Positions 26,185-35,586 of a DNA stretch of 38,093 bases are shown in pieces. Location of the stretch: positions 1-38,093 of the forward strand of contig CACAEM010000002.1 of assembly GCA_902531455.1 (NCBI GenBank), in the 5' to 3' direction. Each line of letters starts with the position of its first letter. The stretch's first letter is position 1. The position numbers were made by a program, and so were the translations under genes. Under the pieces are notes generated by a model. It ran no database searches and had not been told where the DNA came from. It worked only from the letters and a program-made list of their open reading frames with translations. This DNA is from an uncultured Pelagibacteraceae bacterium. Its GTDB lineage: Bacteria; Pseudomonadota; Alphaproteobacteria; Pelagibacterales; Pelagibacteraceae.

Positions 26185-27136
26185 ATTTACTATAATTCAA
26201 AAGTACTTTAAAAAATTAACTTATAATAACCCATCAGCATTAGAACTAAATGATGACGTTTTTTTTGATAAAAAACATAACGTAGTTGTTTCCACTGATA
26301 CTTATGTGGAAGGCATTCATTTCCTAAATTTTAAGAATCCTGATTTAGTAATAAAAAAAATAGTAAGATCTTCAATATCAGATTTATATTGCAAGGGTGT
26401 AAAACCAAAATTCATTTTTATAGGTGCTAGTGGAAACAATAATTCTTTTTCAAAAAAAAATCTCAATATTATTTATAAAAGTCTTAAAGAAGAACAAAAG
26501 AAATATGATCTTAAACTATCTGGTGGAGATACTACAAAGTCAAATAAAACAATCTTTACAATAATATCATTAGGTTATTCAAAAAAAATAGTTCAAAGAA
26601 ATAAATGTAAGGATGGTGATGACCTATATGTAACTGGAAACATTGGTGATAGCTATTTAGGATTACAAATTTTAAAGAGAAATATTCTATTAAATAAAAT
26701 AAAGTATAACTATTTTATTAAAAAATACTATTTACCCGACTTGCCTACTAAGATCAGCTGGAATCTTTTAAACTTTGCAAATTCCTCAATCGATATTTCT
26801 GATGGTTTATTTGGAGATTTGAATAAGTTAATCTATAAAAGTAAATTATTTTACAAAGTTGAACTAAATAAAATTCCAATTTCAATAAATTTGAAAAAAT
26901 ATCTCTCTAAATCAAAAAAAAAGAAGATCAATTTCATTTCAAAGGGTGATGACTATCAAATTTTATTTACATCTCCAAAGTCAAAGAGAAATTATATTCA
27001 AAAATTTTTCAAAAAGATGAATCAAAAAGTAACACTAATTGGCAATTTAACCAAAGATGCAAAAAATAATGAAATTATTGACGGTGATAAGCGAATAAAA
27101 CATACATTTAATGAAGGATATTCGCACAATTTCTAA
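26177..27136 (+). CDS. thiL: Thiamine-monophosphate kinase
   Basis: This 319-residue PurM/AIR-synthase-like kinase has the usual length. Visible motifs: N-D-D-V near residues 25-28 and the STDTYVEGIHFL block near residues 39-50 with metal-binding aspartates, SSISDLYCKGVKP near residues 65-77, KLSGGDTTKSNK near 114-125, and SIDISDGLFGDL near 203-214. It phosphorylates thiamine monophosphate to thiamine pyrophosphate. Being a salvage or final step, it does not by itself imply full thiamine synthesis. It ends the run beginning at 19773; a 74-base gap with a promoter separates it from hppA. Confidence 0.94.
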   Translation: MNEFTIIQKYFKKLTYNNPSALELNDDVFFDKKHNVVVSTDTYVEGIHFLNFKNPDLVIKKIVRSSISDLYCKGVKPKFIFIGASGNNNSFSKKNLNIIYKSLKEEQKKYDLKLSGGDTTKSNKTIFTIISLGYSKKIVQRNKCKDGDDLYVTGNIGDSYLGLQILKRNILLNKIKYNYFIKKYYLPDLPTKISWNLLNFANSSIDISDGLFGDLNKLIYKSKLFYKVELNKIPISINLKKYLSKSKKKKINFISKGDDYQILFTSPKSKRNYIQKFFKKMNQKVTLIGNLTKDAKNNEIIDGDKRIKHTFNEGYSHNF

Positions 27137-27148
27137 CAAAGTTAAATA

Positions 27149-27176
27149 TTGCGTTTTATATCATATTTTGTATTAC
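27149..27176 (+). promoter_or_regulatory. Probable promoter of hppA
   Basis: TTGCGT at 27149-27154 and TATTAC at 27171-27176 are 16 bases apart in the only sizeable gap of this region. A clear Shine-Dalgarno sequence, AAAGGA at 27201-27206, precedes the ATG at 27211. hppA is thus probably transcribed separately from the rib-nusB-thiL run. Confidence 0.4.
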
Positions 27177-27210
27177 ATGTTTTTCATAACTTTAATTAAC
27201 AAAGGAACCA

Positions 27211-29316
27211 ATGAACACATCAACTGAAACAATAATGTATTATATTATAGCGGCTGGAATATTATCCATCGTTTACGGTTTTATAACAGGAAGAAATATT
27301 TTAAATTCAAGCTCAGGTAATGCTAAAATGCTTGAAATCGCATCTGCAATTCAGGAAGGTGCTAGAGCATACTTAAACAGACAGTACAAAACTATTGCAA
27401 TTGTTGGTATTGTAGTTCTAATTGTTATTACAATTTTGTTCAGTCCTTTAGTTGGATTAGGTTATTTCATCGGAGCTGCATTATCAGGTATTGCAGGTTA
27501 CGTAGGTATGATTGTATCTGTCCAAGCAAACGTTAGAACTGCTGAAGCATCAAGAAAAAGTTTAGCTAGTGGTTTATCAATTGCATTTAAATCAGGTGCT
27601 GTTACTGGTATGTTAGTAGCTGGATTAGCTTTACTTGCAATAGCTGTATATTATTATTTTTTAGTAAAAAATGGAGTTGATGAGAGAGAGATAGTTAATG
27701 CTTTAGTTGCATTAGGCTTTGGTGCTTCATTAATCTCAATTTTTGCAAGACTGGGTGGAGGAATTTTTACAAAGGGAGCAGACGTTGGCGCTGATTTAGT
27801 AGGTAAGGTTGAAGCTGGTATACCTGAGGACGATCCAAGAAATCCAGCTGTCATAGCTGATAATGTTGGTGATAATGTTGGAGATTGTGCAGGTATGGCA
27901 GCGGATCTTTTTGAAACTTACGCTGTCACTATTGTTGCTACAATGGTTCTTTCATCTATATTTTTTGTAAATGATTTTAATATGATGATCTATCCTTTAG
28001 CAATTGGCGGTGCTTGTATTTTAACGTCAATTCTTGGAACTTTTTTTGTTACTCTTGGCAGTGATAAAAATATTATGAAAGCAATGTATAAAGGATTTGT
28101 GATAACAGCTATTAGCTCATTGGTAATTCTATTTCCAATAACCAAGCATGTTATAGGCTTTACTACGGAATATGTAGCTAATGGAAAGTCATTCAATGGT
28201 TTAAGTCTTTATTTTTGTGGAATCATTGGTTTAGTTATAACAGGATTAATAATTTGGATTACAGAATATTATACGGGAACTGATTACAGACCTGTTAAAA
28301 GTGTTGCTCAATCATCAACAACAGGACATGGTACAAATGTTATTCAAGGTTTAGCTGTTTCTATGGAGGCTACTGCTGTTCCGGCATTAATAATTGTTGG
28401 TGGTATTTTATGGACTAACCATATAGCAGGCCTTTATGGTATTGCTATTGCTGTAACTACAATGCTTGCACTAGCAGGTATGGTTGTTGCTTTAGACGCT
28501 TATGGGCCCGTTACAGATAATGCTGGTGGTATAGCCGAAATGTCAAATCTTCCTAAAAATGTTCGTAAAACTACAGATGCCCTCGATGCAGTTGGAAATA
28601 CAACTAAAGCTGTAACTAAGGGTTATGCAATAGGTTCTGCAGGTCTTGGTGCATTGGTTCTTTTTGCGGCATATACAGAAGATATTAAACATTTTTCAAA
28701 AGTTGCAGGGTCTAATCTAGAAGGTATAACAGTTACTTTTGATTTGTCTAATCCATACGTAGTTGTTGGACTTCTTATTGGTGGTATGCTTCCTTATCTA
28801 TTTGGATCAATGGGTATGCAAGCCGTAGGTAGAGCAGGAGGAGCTGTTGTGATAGAAGTAAGAAGACAATTTAAAAAAATACCTGGAATTATGAAAAGAA
28901 AAGCCAAACCTGATTATGGTAAGCTTGTTGATTTGCTAACAAAGGCTGCAATCAAAGAAATGATAATACCATCATTATTACCCATTTTATCTCCTATTGT
29001 TTTATATGTGGTAATTTATTTTATAGGTGGACAAGTAGCAGCATTATCATCTCTTGGAGCAATGTTGTTAGGAGTTATTATAACAGGACTGTTCGTTGCA
29101 GTTTCTATGACTGCAGGTGGTGGTGCCTGGGATAATGCAAAAAAATATATTGAGGATGGAAAATTTGGTGGTAAGGGCTCAGAAGCTCATAAAGCAGCTG
29201 TTACAGGTGATACTGTTGGTGATCCTTATAAAGATACTGCTGGTCCAGCAGTTAATCCAATGATTAAAATTACAAATATTGTAGCTTTGTTATTGCTCGC
29301 AGTAATTGCTGGTTAA
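27211..29316 (+). CDS. hppA: Membrane-bound proton-translocating pyrophosphatase, K+-independent type
   Basis: This 701-residue protein has about 16 membrane segments. The substrate motif begins [11 protein letters not shown] near residue 191 and is followed by the acidic cluster [18 protein letters not shown] near 214-231. The cytoplasmic loop [17 protein letters not shown] has lysine (residue 466) where K+-dependent enzymes have alanine, so the K+-independent H+-pumping type is likely. It couples pyrophosphate hydrolysis to proton export, helping to save energy in a slow-growing oligotroph. It overlaps the convergent glycosyltransferase gene by 4 bases, which is the left edge of the accessory region. 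Confidence 0.98.
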   Translation: MNTSTETIMYYIIAAGILSIVYGFITGRNILNSSSGNAKMLEIASAIQEGARAYLNRQYKTIAIVGIVVLIVITILFSPLVGLGYFIGAALSGIAGYVGMIVSVQANVRTAEASRKSLASGLSIAFKSGAVTGMLVAGLALLAIAVYYYFLVKNGVDEREIVNALVALGFGASLISIFARLGGGIFTKGADVGADLVGKVEAGIPEDDPRNPAVIADNVGDNVGDCAGMAADLFETYAVTIVATMVLSSIFFVNDFNMMIYPLAIGGACILTSILGTFFVTLGSDKNIMKAMYKGFVITAISSLVILFPITKHVIGFTTEYVANGKSFNGLSLYFCGIIGLVITGLIIWITEYYTGTDYRPVKSVAQSSTTGHGTNVIQGLAVSMEATAVPALIIVGGILWTNHIAGLYGIAIAVTTMLALAGMVVALDAYGPVTDNAGGIAEMSNLPKNVRKTTDALDAVGNTTKAVTKGYAIGSAGLGALVLFAAYTEDIKHFSKVAGSNLEGITVTFDLSNPYVVVGLLIGGMLPYLFGSMGMQAVGRAGGAVVIEVRRQFKKIPGIMKRKAKPDYGKLVDLLTKAAIKEMIIPSLLPILSPIVLYVVIYFIGGQVAALSSLGAMLLGVIITGLFVAVSMTAGGGAWDNAKKYIEDGKFGGKGSEAHKAAVTGDTVGDPYKDTAGPAVNPMIKITNIVALLLLAVIAG

Positions 29317-30281
29317 GATATTTTTTTGAAGTTTTGTAAGTTATAGTTCCATAATTTAATATAATCCTCATTTAGAGAAGGATTGTCTCTACCTAAATGA
29401 TAACTTAGTGTTGTTATCGGTGCGATACATATTTGCTTTTCATATATATCATGTAAAGGTTTTTCGAACGGATTATTCTCTTTCTCGCCTACCAATCTTA
29501 TTTTATCTAAATATTTATTGAGAATTTTTTTCGAAAACATTATCGTTAATAATGTTTCTTTAACGCTACGCCATCTTAAATTATTTCCAAAGTATAAATT
29601 CGTATTGTACAAAGAATCATAATAGAATGGATAATCACTTGGACACATAATAATATCATTTTTTAAAAGAGTAGATATTCTTGAGTAAGTTAATAACATT
29701 TCATTAATACAAGTCTTTTCAAATAAATAATCATCTTCTATAAAAAAGATTATATCTTCTGAATTTTCTGCAAGATCACAACATTTTAAATAAGATCCTC
29801 TATTTCCTTTAATTTTTGATGTATAATTTTTTACAATAAATTTATCTGATAATAGCAGTTTATTAATTTTTTTATCAAAAATTGCTGAGGAATTGTCTGC
29901 TATTAAATTTAATGTTATTTCTAAATTATTTTTCTCTAAAAAGTATAATATTGACTCTTTTAAACTTACTAAATTAACAGAAATTAATGTTTCTTTATCG
30001 ATATTTGGAATAATTCTTTTCCAACTTTCTGATGAATTCCACAAATTATTATTAGGTGCAAACCTATAAAAAATATCTAATTTTTTAATTTTTCTACTTA
30101 GTTCTAAATATCCTTTTGCGTGAATAAAAGACTTATCATTAAATCTAATTATGTTTTTCCCATTATTTTTATAACTGGGGTTCACCATATTCAAAGTTTC
30201 TTTTTCATACGCATAAAGATTGAAAAACTTTAAAATAAGTTTAAGAAATTTATTCTGCTTATTATATTTCCTTGGAAACAT
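29313..30281 (-). CDS. Putative glycosyltransferase (GT-A/GT2-like)
   Basis: This 322-residue soluble protein has no membrane segment or signal peptide. The call rests on an acidic motif in a hydrophobic strand, [13 protein letters not shown] near residues 176-188, which resembles the DxD nucleotide-sugar metal site of GT-A folds, preceded by an [11 protein letters not shown] strand. It follows the pattern of hypothetical SAR11 polysaccharide-island enzymes, but I cannot name a family or acceptor. Low GC and high Asn/Lys/Ile content match the neighbouring sugar genes. It is convergent with hppA (4-base overlap) and divergent from the GIY-YIG gene. Confidence 0.6.
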   Translation of the reverse strand: MFPRKYNKQNKFLKLILKFFNLYAYEKETLNMVNPSYKNNGKNIIRFNDKSFIHAKGYLELSRKIKKLDIFYRFAPNNNLWNSSESWKRIIPNIDKETLISVNLVSLKESILYFLEKNNLEITLNLIADNSSAIFDKKINKLLLSDKFIVKNYTSKIKGNRGSYLKCCDLAENSEDIIFFIEDDYLFEKTCINEMLLTYSRISTLLKNDIIMCPSDYPFYYDSLYNTNLYFGNNLRWRSVKETLLTIMFSKKILNKYLDKIRLVGEKENNPFEKPLHDIYEKQICIAPITTLSYHLGRDNPSLNEDYIKLWNYNLQNFKKIS

Positions 30282-30345
30282 TTAAATTTTTGATATTTAT
30301 ACAGTTTTAATTATATTAAATATATCTATATCTTTTTTTAATTTA

Positions 30346-30627
30346 ATGAAATTTGAAGTATACATGATTATCACAAAAAAAATTAGTAGATATATTACAT
30401 ATGTTGGTTATTCAAATAATATTGAAAAAAGACTTTTATTACATAATAGTTCTAAGGGAGCTAAATTTACAAAAGGAAACAAATGGAAAATAATTTATAG
30501 AAAAAGTTATAAAACTAAATCTGAAGCCATGAAAGCTGAATATGATCTTAAAAAAAACTTTTCTTATAGATCAAAAATAAAAAAAAATTATATAAAAAAT
30601 GAAGATATCAATTTTACTACCTTATAA
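30346..30627 (+). CDS. GIY-YIG nuclease family protein
   Basis: This 93-residue, basic, single-domain GIY-YIG protein is like the YhbQ/UPF0213 group. The pattern is Y-M-I ... Y-V-G-Y-S-N-N-I-E-K-R-L (residues 6-32), then SSKGAKFTKGNKWKIIYRKS, and the catalytic glutamate in K-A-E-Y-D-L-K-K near residue 65. The first motif is Y-M-I where the classical form has GIY. Such proteins are proposed structure-specific nucleases with poorly known roles. Its stop lies 29 bases inside the following glycosyltransferase gene, unusual for such different functions, and suggests that both moved or are expressed together. Confidence 0.82.
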   Translation: MKFEVYMIITKKISRYITYVGYSNNIEKRLLLHNSSKGAKFTKGNKWKIIYRKSYKTKSEAMKAEYDLKKNFSYRSKIKKNYIKNEDINFTTL

Positions 30628-32713
30628 AGAGAACTTTTCACCAGAATATGCTGGTGCAGTTTCATTATTTGTTAAAGATACAACTAAAATCAGTAATTAC
30701 AAAAAAAAAATTACCGTTTATGGGAGTACAAATTTTAAAAGGAGATACAAAATTAATTACAAAAATTTAATAATTAAAAAAAAATTTTTAAATAGTACAT
30801 CTAAGAGATATATAAATGAATTTTTGAGTAAAGAAGTTAGTAAACCTTCAGATATAATAGAAATTCATAATAGACCAACTTACGTTAAGCCAATATATGA
30901 TAAATTAAAAGCAAATATTATTCTTTATTATCATAATGACCCCCTTTCAATGGGTGGTTCACAATCTACAAAAGATAGAAAATTTCTTTTAGATAACTGT
31001 AAATGCATCATTGTTATAAGTCAGTGGATTAAAAAAAGACTTCTTCAAGATTTAAAAGTTGGTAACGATATTTTACAAAAAATTCATGTAATACCACATT
31101 CAACAAATAAGATTTACGATACAAGTTTGATACAAAAGAAAAAAAACTTCATAATATTTGTTGGTAAATTAAATTCTCAAAAGGGTTATGATATTTTTGG
31201 AAACGTAATAATTAAAATATTAAAAAAAAATCTAGATTGGAAAGGAATTGTAATTGGTGATGAGGAAAGAGAAAAATTAATTTTTAACCACCCATCACTT
31301 AAAATTATGGGTTTTGTCCAACACAATAGAGTTATAAAATTATTTGAACAATCAAGTATTGCAGTAGTGCCATCAAGATGGGAGGAACCTTTAGGCAGAA
31401 CTGGTATTGAGGCTTCAAGTAGAGGCTGTGCTACAATAGTTAGTAATAGAGGGGGATTGCCAGAAACTATAACGGATGGTATTATATTAGAAAAATTAAA
31501 TGAAGATGAATTATATAAAAAAATTCAATATTTAATCGATAACAAAAAATTTAGAAAAAATTTACAGAAGAAATCAATTATTAATTTTAAATTAGATCAT
31601 TTTTCAATAGCTAATAAAATTGATAATGTAAGAAAAAAAATATTTAATATTTCTACATTTAATATTGATAAAAAGTCTAAACTTAAAATTTTACATATAA
31701 CTAATTTTAATTTTAGATATTATGGAAGATTACATTTTAATACAGGAACTAGAATAAATAATGGACTTATAAGACTTGGTCATAATGTTTTAAGTTTATC
31801 AGATAGAGATCTTATTAGTTTTGGCAAATCGATAACTGATTATACAGGATCAAAGTATTTAAATGATCTTGTATCAAAAACAATTTCTAATTTTAAACCT
31901 GATCATCTTATAATTGGTCATGCAGACAAAATAGATTCAAACATGCTTTCCAAAACGAAAAATTTAAATAAAAATTTAAAGATATCACAGTGGTTTCTAG
32001 ATCCTTTAACTAGAAAAGGGCCTGATTATAATAAAAATAGACAAAGAATACTTGATAAAATTAATTATATAGATACGACATTTGTTACGACAAACCCCTC
32101 ATCTCTTGATTTTAAAATAAAAAATTCTTTTTATATTCCAAATCCTTGTGATGAATCTTTAGATAATCTTGAAAATTATAATGATAGCCCAGAATATGAT
32201 ATTTTTTATGCTATAAGTCATGGTGTTCATAGGGGTAAATTAAGAAGAGGTAAGATTGATGAACGTGAAATATTTATCAATAAACTATTAAAAAAAAGTA
32301 AGAATATAAATTTTGATATATATGGTATGTTCAGTCGCCAGCCTGTATGGGGTGATAACTTTATTAAAAAAATTTCTCAATCCAAAATGGGTTTAAATTT
32401 AAGTAGAGGTAAACCAATAAAATATTATAGTAGTGATAGAATTGCTCAATTAATGGGAAATGGTTTATTAACTTTCATAGATAAGAGAACGCAATACGAT
32501 GATTTCTTTAACAATAATGAAATGATATTTTATAACGATATAGATGATCTTGTTGAAAAAATATACAAATATAAAAAAGATACCAAATTATTAAAAAAAA
32601 TTGCAAAAAATGGTCGAGATAAGTATCATAAGTATTTCAACTCTAATTTAGTTGCAAAATATATAATTGATAAAACATTTGGTTTAAAATCAAGTTACTA
32701 TTGGGATAATTAA
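30599..32713 (+). CDS. Two-domain glycosyltransferase (GT4-type domain fused to a second GT-B domain)
   Basis: The 704-residue protein carries two GT-B modules. The first (about residues 1-350) is GT4-like: IIFVGKLNSQKGYDIF near residues 184-199 starts the nucleotide-binding half, and the EPLGRTGIEASSRGC stretch near 263-277 contains the E-x7-E donor-binding motif. The second module (about residues 363-704) begins again with LKILHITNFNF and ends with a CgeB/GT1-like C-terminal pattern (MGLNLSRGKP, RIAQLMGNGLLTF). One chain could add two sugars in sequence. No membrane segment is visible, so it is cytosolic or peripheral. It overlaps the GIY-YIG gene by 29 bases and is followed by another GT 13 bases downstream. 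Confidence 0.82.
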   Translation: MKISILLPYKENFSPEYAGAVSLFVKDTTKISNYKKKITVYGSTNFKRRYKINYKNLIIKKKFLNSTSKRYINEFLSKEVSKPSDIIEIHNRPTYVKPIYDKLKANIILYYHNDPLSMGGSQSTKDRKFLLDNCKCIIVISQWIKKRLLQDLKVGNDILQKIHVIPHSTNKIYDTSLIQKKKNFIIFVGKLNSQKGYDIFGNVIIKILKKNLDWKGIVIGDEEREKLIFNHPSLKIMGFVQHNRVIKLFEQSSIAVVPSRWEEPLGRTGIEASSRGCATIVSNRGGLPETITDGIILEKLNEDELYKKIQYLIDNKKFRKNLQKKSIINFKLDHFSIANKIDNVRKKIFNISTFNIDKKSKLKILHITNFNFRYYGRLHFNTGTRINNGLIRLGHNVLSLSDRDLISFGKSITDYTGSKYLNDLVSKTISNFKPDHLIIGHADKIDSNMLSKTKNLNKNLKISQWFLDPLTRKGPDYNKNRQRILDKINYIDTTFVTTNPSSLDFKIKNSFYIPNPCDESLDNLENYNDSPEYDIFYAISHGVHRGKLRRGKIDEREIFINKLLKKSKNINFDIYGMFSRQPVWGDNFIKKISQSKMGLNLSRGKPIKYYSSDRIAQLMGNGLLTFIDKRTQYDDFFNNNEMIFYNDIDDLVEKIYKYKKDTKLLKKIAKNGRDKYHKYFNSNLVAKYIIDKTFGLKSSYYWDN

Positions 32714-32726
32714 AAAATAAGTATTT

Positions 32727-33704
32727 ATGAAAATTTGCTTTGTAGATAATACAGCATTTATTTATGATTCTAATTCTATTCATTCAAAGAAATTAAGAGG
32801 TGCTGAAAGTGTTTTAATAAACTTATCAAATGCTTTAAATGATAATGGTCATGAGATAACAATCATCAATAATTGTTATGACAATAAAATAATAAATAAT
32901 GTACGGTGGATAAATATAAATAGCTCTAGAGAGATTAATAAATTTGATTTAGTAATAGCAAATGGTGATTGCAGATTATTTAAATATGCAGATGCTAAAC
33001 AAAATATATTATTTTCACATAGCCATCAGAGTATTGAGAAATTTATCAGAAAAAAACAATTATTTTCTTATTTAAAGTATAAACCAAAAATTTGTTTTTT
33101 AAGTGAATACCACAAAAATATTAGGTCAAGGTTACTATATCTTTTTGGCCATATAAATTTGAGGTGGGCTGTTGATAAAATATTTTCTAATACAAATATT
33201 AAAGATAACCATAACAATAATCTTGCTATATTTACTTCGAGACCAGATAGAAATCTTAAATTACTAGTTAATATATGGACAAAATTGATAATATCAAAAA
33301 ATAAAAAATTAAAACTATTGGTTACTGAAAATGATTTAAATTATCTTGATAAATCAATTATTAAAAGAAAACTTTCTAATCAAAATAGCCTTATAAGTGA
33401 TATCATGTCTGCAAGAATCTGCTTGCTACCAGGACATAAAGCAGAACTTTTTTGTTTAGCTGCGGAGGAGGCAAATGAATTATGTGTTCCAATAGTCACT
33501 CTTGGTATAGGAAGTTTAAGTGAAAGGGTAGAGCATGGCATCACAGGCTTTATAGCAAACACTGAACAAGAATTTGCTACCTATACATTAAATTTATTTT
33601 CAAATGATGATCTTTGGTATAAATTTAGATCAAACTTAATCAAAAAAAGAAAAATTAATACATGGAGTAAAGTAGCAGAGGAATTAATAAATCAATTAAT
33701 TTAG
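32727..33704 (+). CDS. Putative GT4-like glycosyltransferase
   Basis: This 325-residue protein begins with a GT-B N-terminal Rossmann half (MKICFVDNTAFIYDS, then RGAESVLINLSNALNDNGHE near residues 25-44). Its C-terminal half has LAIFTSRPDRNLKLLVNIW near residues 168-186 and ELFCLAAEEANELCVPIVTLG near 243-263, a form of the E-x7-E donor-binding region. It is shorter than usual for GT4 (about 370). The donor and acceptor are unknown; its place between the double GT and the epimerase points to the same polysaccharide. Confidence 0.72.
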   Translation: MKICFVDNTAFIYDSNSIHSKKLRGAESVLINLSNALNDNGHEITIINNCYDNKIINNVRWININSSREINKFDLVIANGDCRLFKYADAKQNILFSHSHQSIEKFIRKKQLFSYLKYKPKICFLSEYHKNIRSRLLYLFGHINLRWAVDKIFSNTNIKDNHNNNLAIFTSRPDRNLKLLVNIWTKLIISKNKKLKLLVTENDLNYLDKSIIKRKLSNQNSLISDIMSARICLLPGHKAELFCLAAEEANELCVPIVTLGIGSLSERVEHGITGFIANTEQEFATYTLNLFSNDDLWYKFRSNLIKKRKINTWSKVAEELINQLI

Positions 33705-33709
33705 AATTT

Positions 33710-34720
33710 ATGCACAAAGATAAAAAAATTTTAGTTGTTGGTGCTGGAGGATTCATAGGAGGGCATCTTGTTAAAAAGCTTTTATTAAATGGTAATAATA
33801 TAGTTGCTGTAGACATCAAACCTAAGGAGTTGTGGTTTCAAGAATTTGAAGAAGTTGAGAATCATTTTTCTGTAGATATGAAGCTCTTGGAAAATTGTAA
33901 AAATCTGACAAAAAAAATAGATTATGTCTTCAATATGGCCTGCAATATGGGTGGTATGGGTTTTATTGAAAATAATAAAGCTGAATGTATGCAATCAGTA
34001 CTTATAAACACAAATCTTTTAGTTAGCAGTAAAGATAATAATGTTAGTAAATTTTTTTTTTCGTCTAGTGCATGTGCATATAATACATCAAAACAAAATA
34101 CTAATTTTATAGATGGTTTAAAAGAAGATGATGCATATCCAGCAAATCCAGAAGACGGCTATGGATGGGAGAAATTATTTAGTGAACGTATGTGTAGACA
34201 TTTTATGGAAGATTATGGAATTGAAGTAAGAATTGCTAGATATCATAATGTTTATGGTCCCTATGGTACCTTTGATGGAGGTAGGGAAAAGGCACCTGCC
34301 GCTTTATGTAGGAAACTAATAAATTTAAAAATAAAAAAAAAGAACTTATTAGAAGTATGGGGAGATGGAAATCAAACAAGATCGTTTTTATTTATTGATG
34401 ATTGTATCAATGGAACATTGAAATTATTTGATTCAAATTATTCAAAACCCTTAAATATTGGGAGTGACGAACAAGTCTCAATAAATCAAATGATTGAAAT
34501 CTTAGAGAACATATCTAAAGCTGAAAAAATTTCAAAAAAGTATTTATTAGATAAACCTAAAGGTGTACGAGGTAGATCTAGCAATAATGATCTTGCAAAA
34601 AAAATCCTTCAATGGGATTATGAAATTAAACTTAAAGAAGGGTTAAAAAAAACTTATGATTGGATTTATTCTGAAATGTTAAAAAAAGGGACAAATTTAA
34701 GCAAGTTTACACATCCCTAA
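33710..34720 (+). CDS. GDP-mannose 3,5-epimerase-like NAD-dependent epimerase
   Basis: This 336-residue extended short-chain dehydrogenase begins KILVVGAGGFIGGHL (NAD site). It carries markers of the GDP-mannose 3,5-epimerase group: MACNMGGMGFIENNKAE near residues 80-96, a catalytic cysteine in SSSACAYNTS (residue 122), YGWEKLFSERMCRHF near 151-165 with the Tyr-x3-Lys pair, and YGPYGTFDGGREKAPAALCRK near 180-200 with the second acid-base lysine (194). That family makes GDP-L-galactose or GDP-L-gulose from GDP-D-mannose. The neighbours suggest the sugar goes into a surface glycan. Other NDP-sugar epimerase activities are not excluded. Confidence 0.85.
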   Translation: MHKDKKILVVGAGGFIGGHLVKKLLLNGNNIVAVDIKPKELWFQEFEEVENHFSVDMKLLENCKNLTKKIDYVFNMACNMGGMGFIENNKAECMQSVLINTNLLVSSKDNNVSKFFFSSSACAYNTSKQNTNFIDGLKEDDAYPANPEDGYGWEKLFSERMCRHFMEDYGIEVRIARYHNVYGPYGTFDGGREKAPAALCRKLINLKIKKKNLLEVWGDGNQTRSFLFIDDCINGTLKLFDSNYSKPLNIGSDEQVSINQMIEILENISKAEKISKKYLLDKPKGVRGRSSNNDLAKKILQWDYEIKLKEGLKKTYDWIYSEMLKKGTNLSKFTHP

Positions 34721-34739
34721 TATTAAAATATTAATTTTT
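34718..34739 (+). terminator. Possible weak bidirectional terminator between converging genes
   Basis: TAATAT (34718-34723), loop TAAA and ATATTA (34728-34733) form an AT-only hairpin followed by ATTTTTC. It overlaps the stop codons of both convergent genes. The stem has no GC pair, so efficiency would be low. Confidence 0.25.
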
Positions 34740-35568
34740 CAGCTGTTTCTTTTCTTATTTCTTGTAATTTTTCATAAATTTTTTTTTCATTATGAATTTT
34801 ACTTTTATTTTTTAAATCTAAATATGTTTTATCAACCAATTCAAGTTTGCCATCAGGATGATCATGTTTCCAAATGTAATGCTTGGTTATCAAAAAATTT
34901 CCACACTCTCTTGATAAATCACAAATCCAATTATCAGCATAGTAATGAAAAAGATTATGATGAAAATAATAGCCACATCTATTAAACCAGCTTCTGCTAA
35001 TAATCGGTGCATTACAGTGTAAATGAGGATACTTCAAACCAATTTCTTTTGGCCATATACAAAAAGCATCATTTTTGTTAAATTTATTTGCCTCATAATT
35101 GATATCAACATCCCAATTTTTCTCTAAGTACATATCATCCGTTACACAAAAAATAAGATCTCCTTTTGAATTTCTTACTAAAAAATTATTTTTTTCAGTA
35201 TTTTTTTTTAGATTATTTGAATAAATTTTTATCTCAAACTTATCTTTATAAATAGTTACTAAATCATTATAATTTATTGTCTCACTTTCATCTTCATCAA
35301 TAAAAATTAATATTTCAATATTTTTTAAATTACACGTGTTAGTTTCTATTTTATCTAAAACTTTTTTTAGTCTTTTTGATCTATTTCTACTAATAGTTAT
35401 TAGTGAGATAATGTTTTGATCTGATCTATGTTTTTGAAAATATGTTTTTTTAAGATAACTAAATTTAGTATAATTAAACCAATAGATTTTTTTAAAAAAA
35501 AAAATAAATTCCTTTTTAATACTTTCAGATAGAGTTTTTTTTTCTTTTTGTGGTTTATAACTATTCAT
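34723..35568 (-). CDS. Glycosyltransferase family 2-like protein
   Basis: The 281-residue protein shows GT2 landmarks: NIISLITISRNRSKRLKKVL near residues 55-74, the ILIFIDEDESE stretch near 86-96 with the first acidic motif, and DLIFCVTDDMYLEKNWD near 136-152 with the D-D metal site. The N-terminal 50 residues are basic and aromatic and could bind membrane. It probably transfers a sugar in the synthesis of the same glycan as the genes to its left. It faces the epimerase tail-to-tail with two bases between stops and lies 18 bases after the recombinase gene on the same strand. Confidence 0.72.
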   Translation of the reverse strand: MNSYKPQKEKKTLSESIKKEFIFFFKKIYWFNYTKFSYLKKTYFQKHRSDQNIISLITISRNRSKRLKKVLDKIETNTCNLKNIEILIFIDEDESETINYNDLVTIYKDKFEIKIYSNNLKKNTEKNNFLVRNSKGDLIFCVTDDMYLEKNWDVDINYEANKFNKNDAFCIWPKEIGLKYPHLHCNAPIISRSWFNRCGYYFHHNLFHYYADNWICDLSRECGNFLITKHYIWKHDHPDGKLELVDKTYLDLKNKSKIHNEKKIYEKLQEIRKETAEKLIF

Positions 35569-35586
35569 ATAAATTAATCTATTTGA

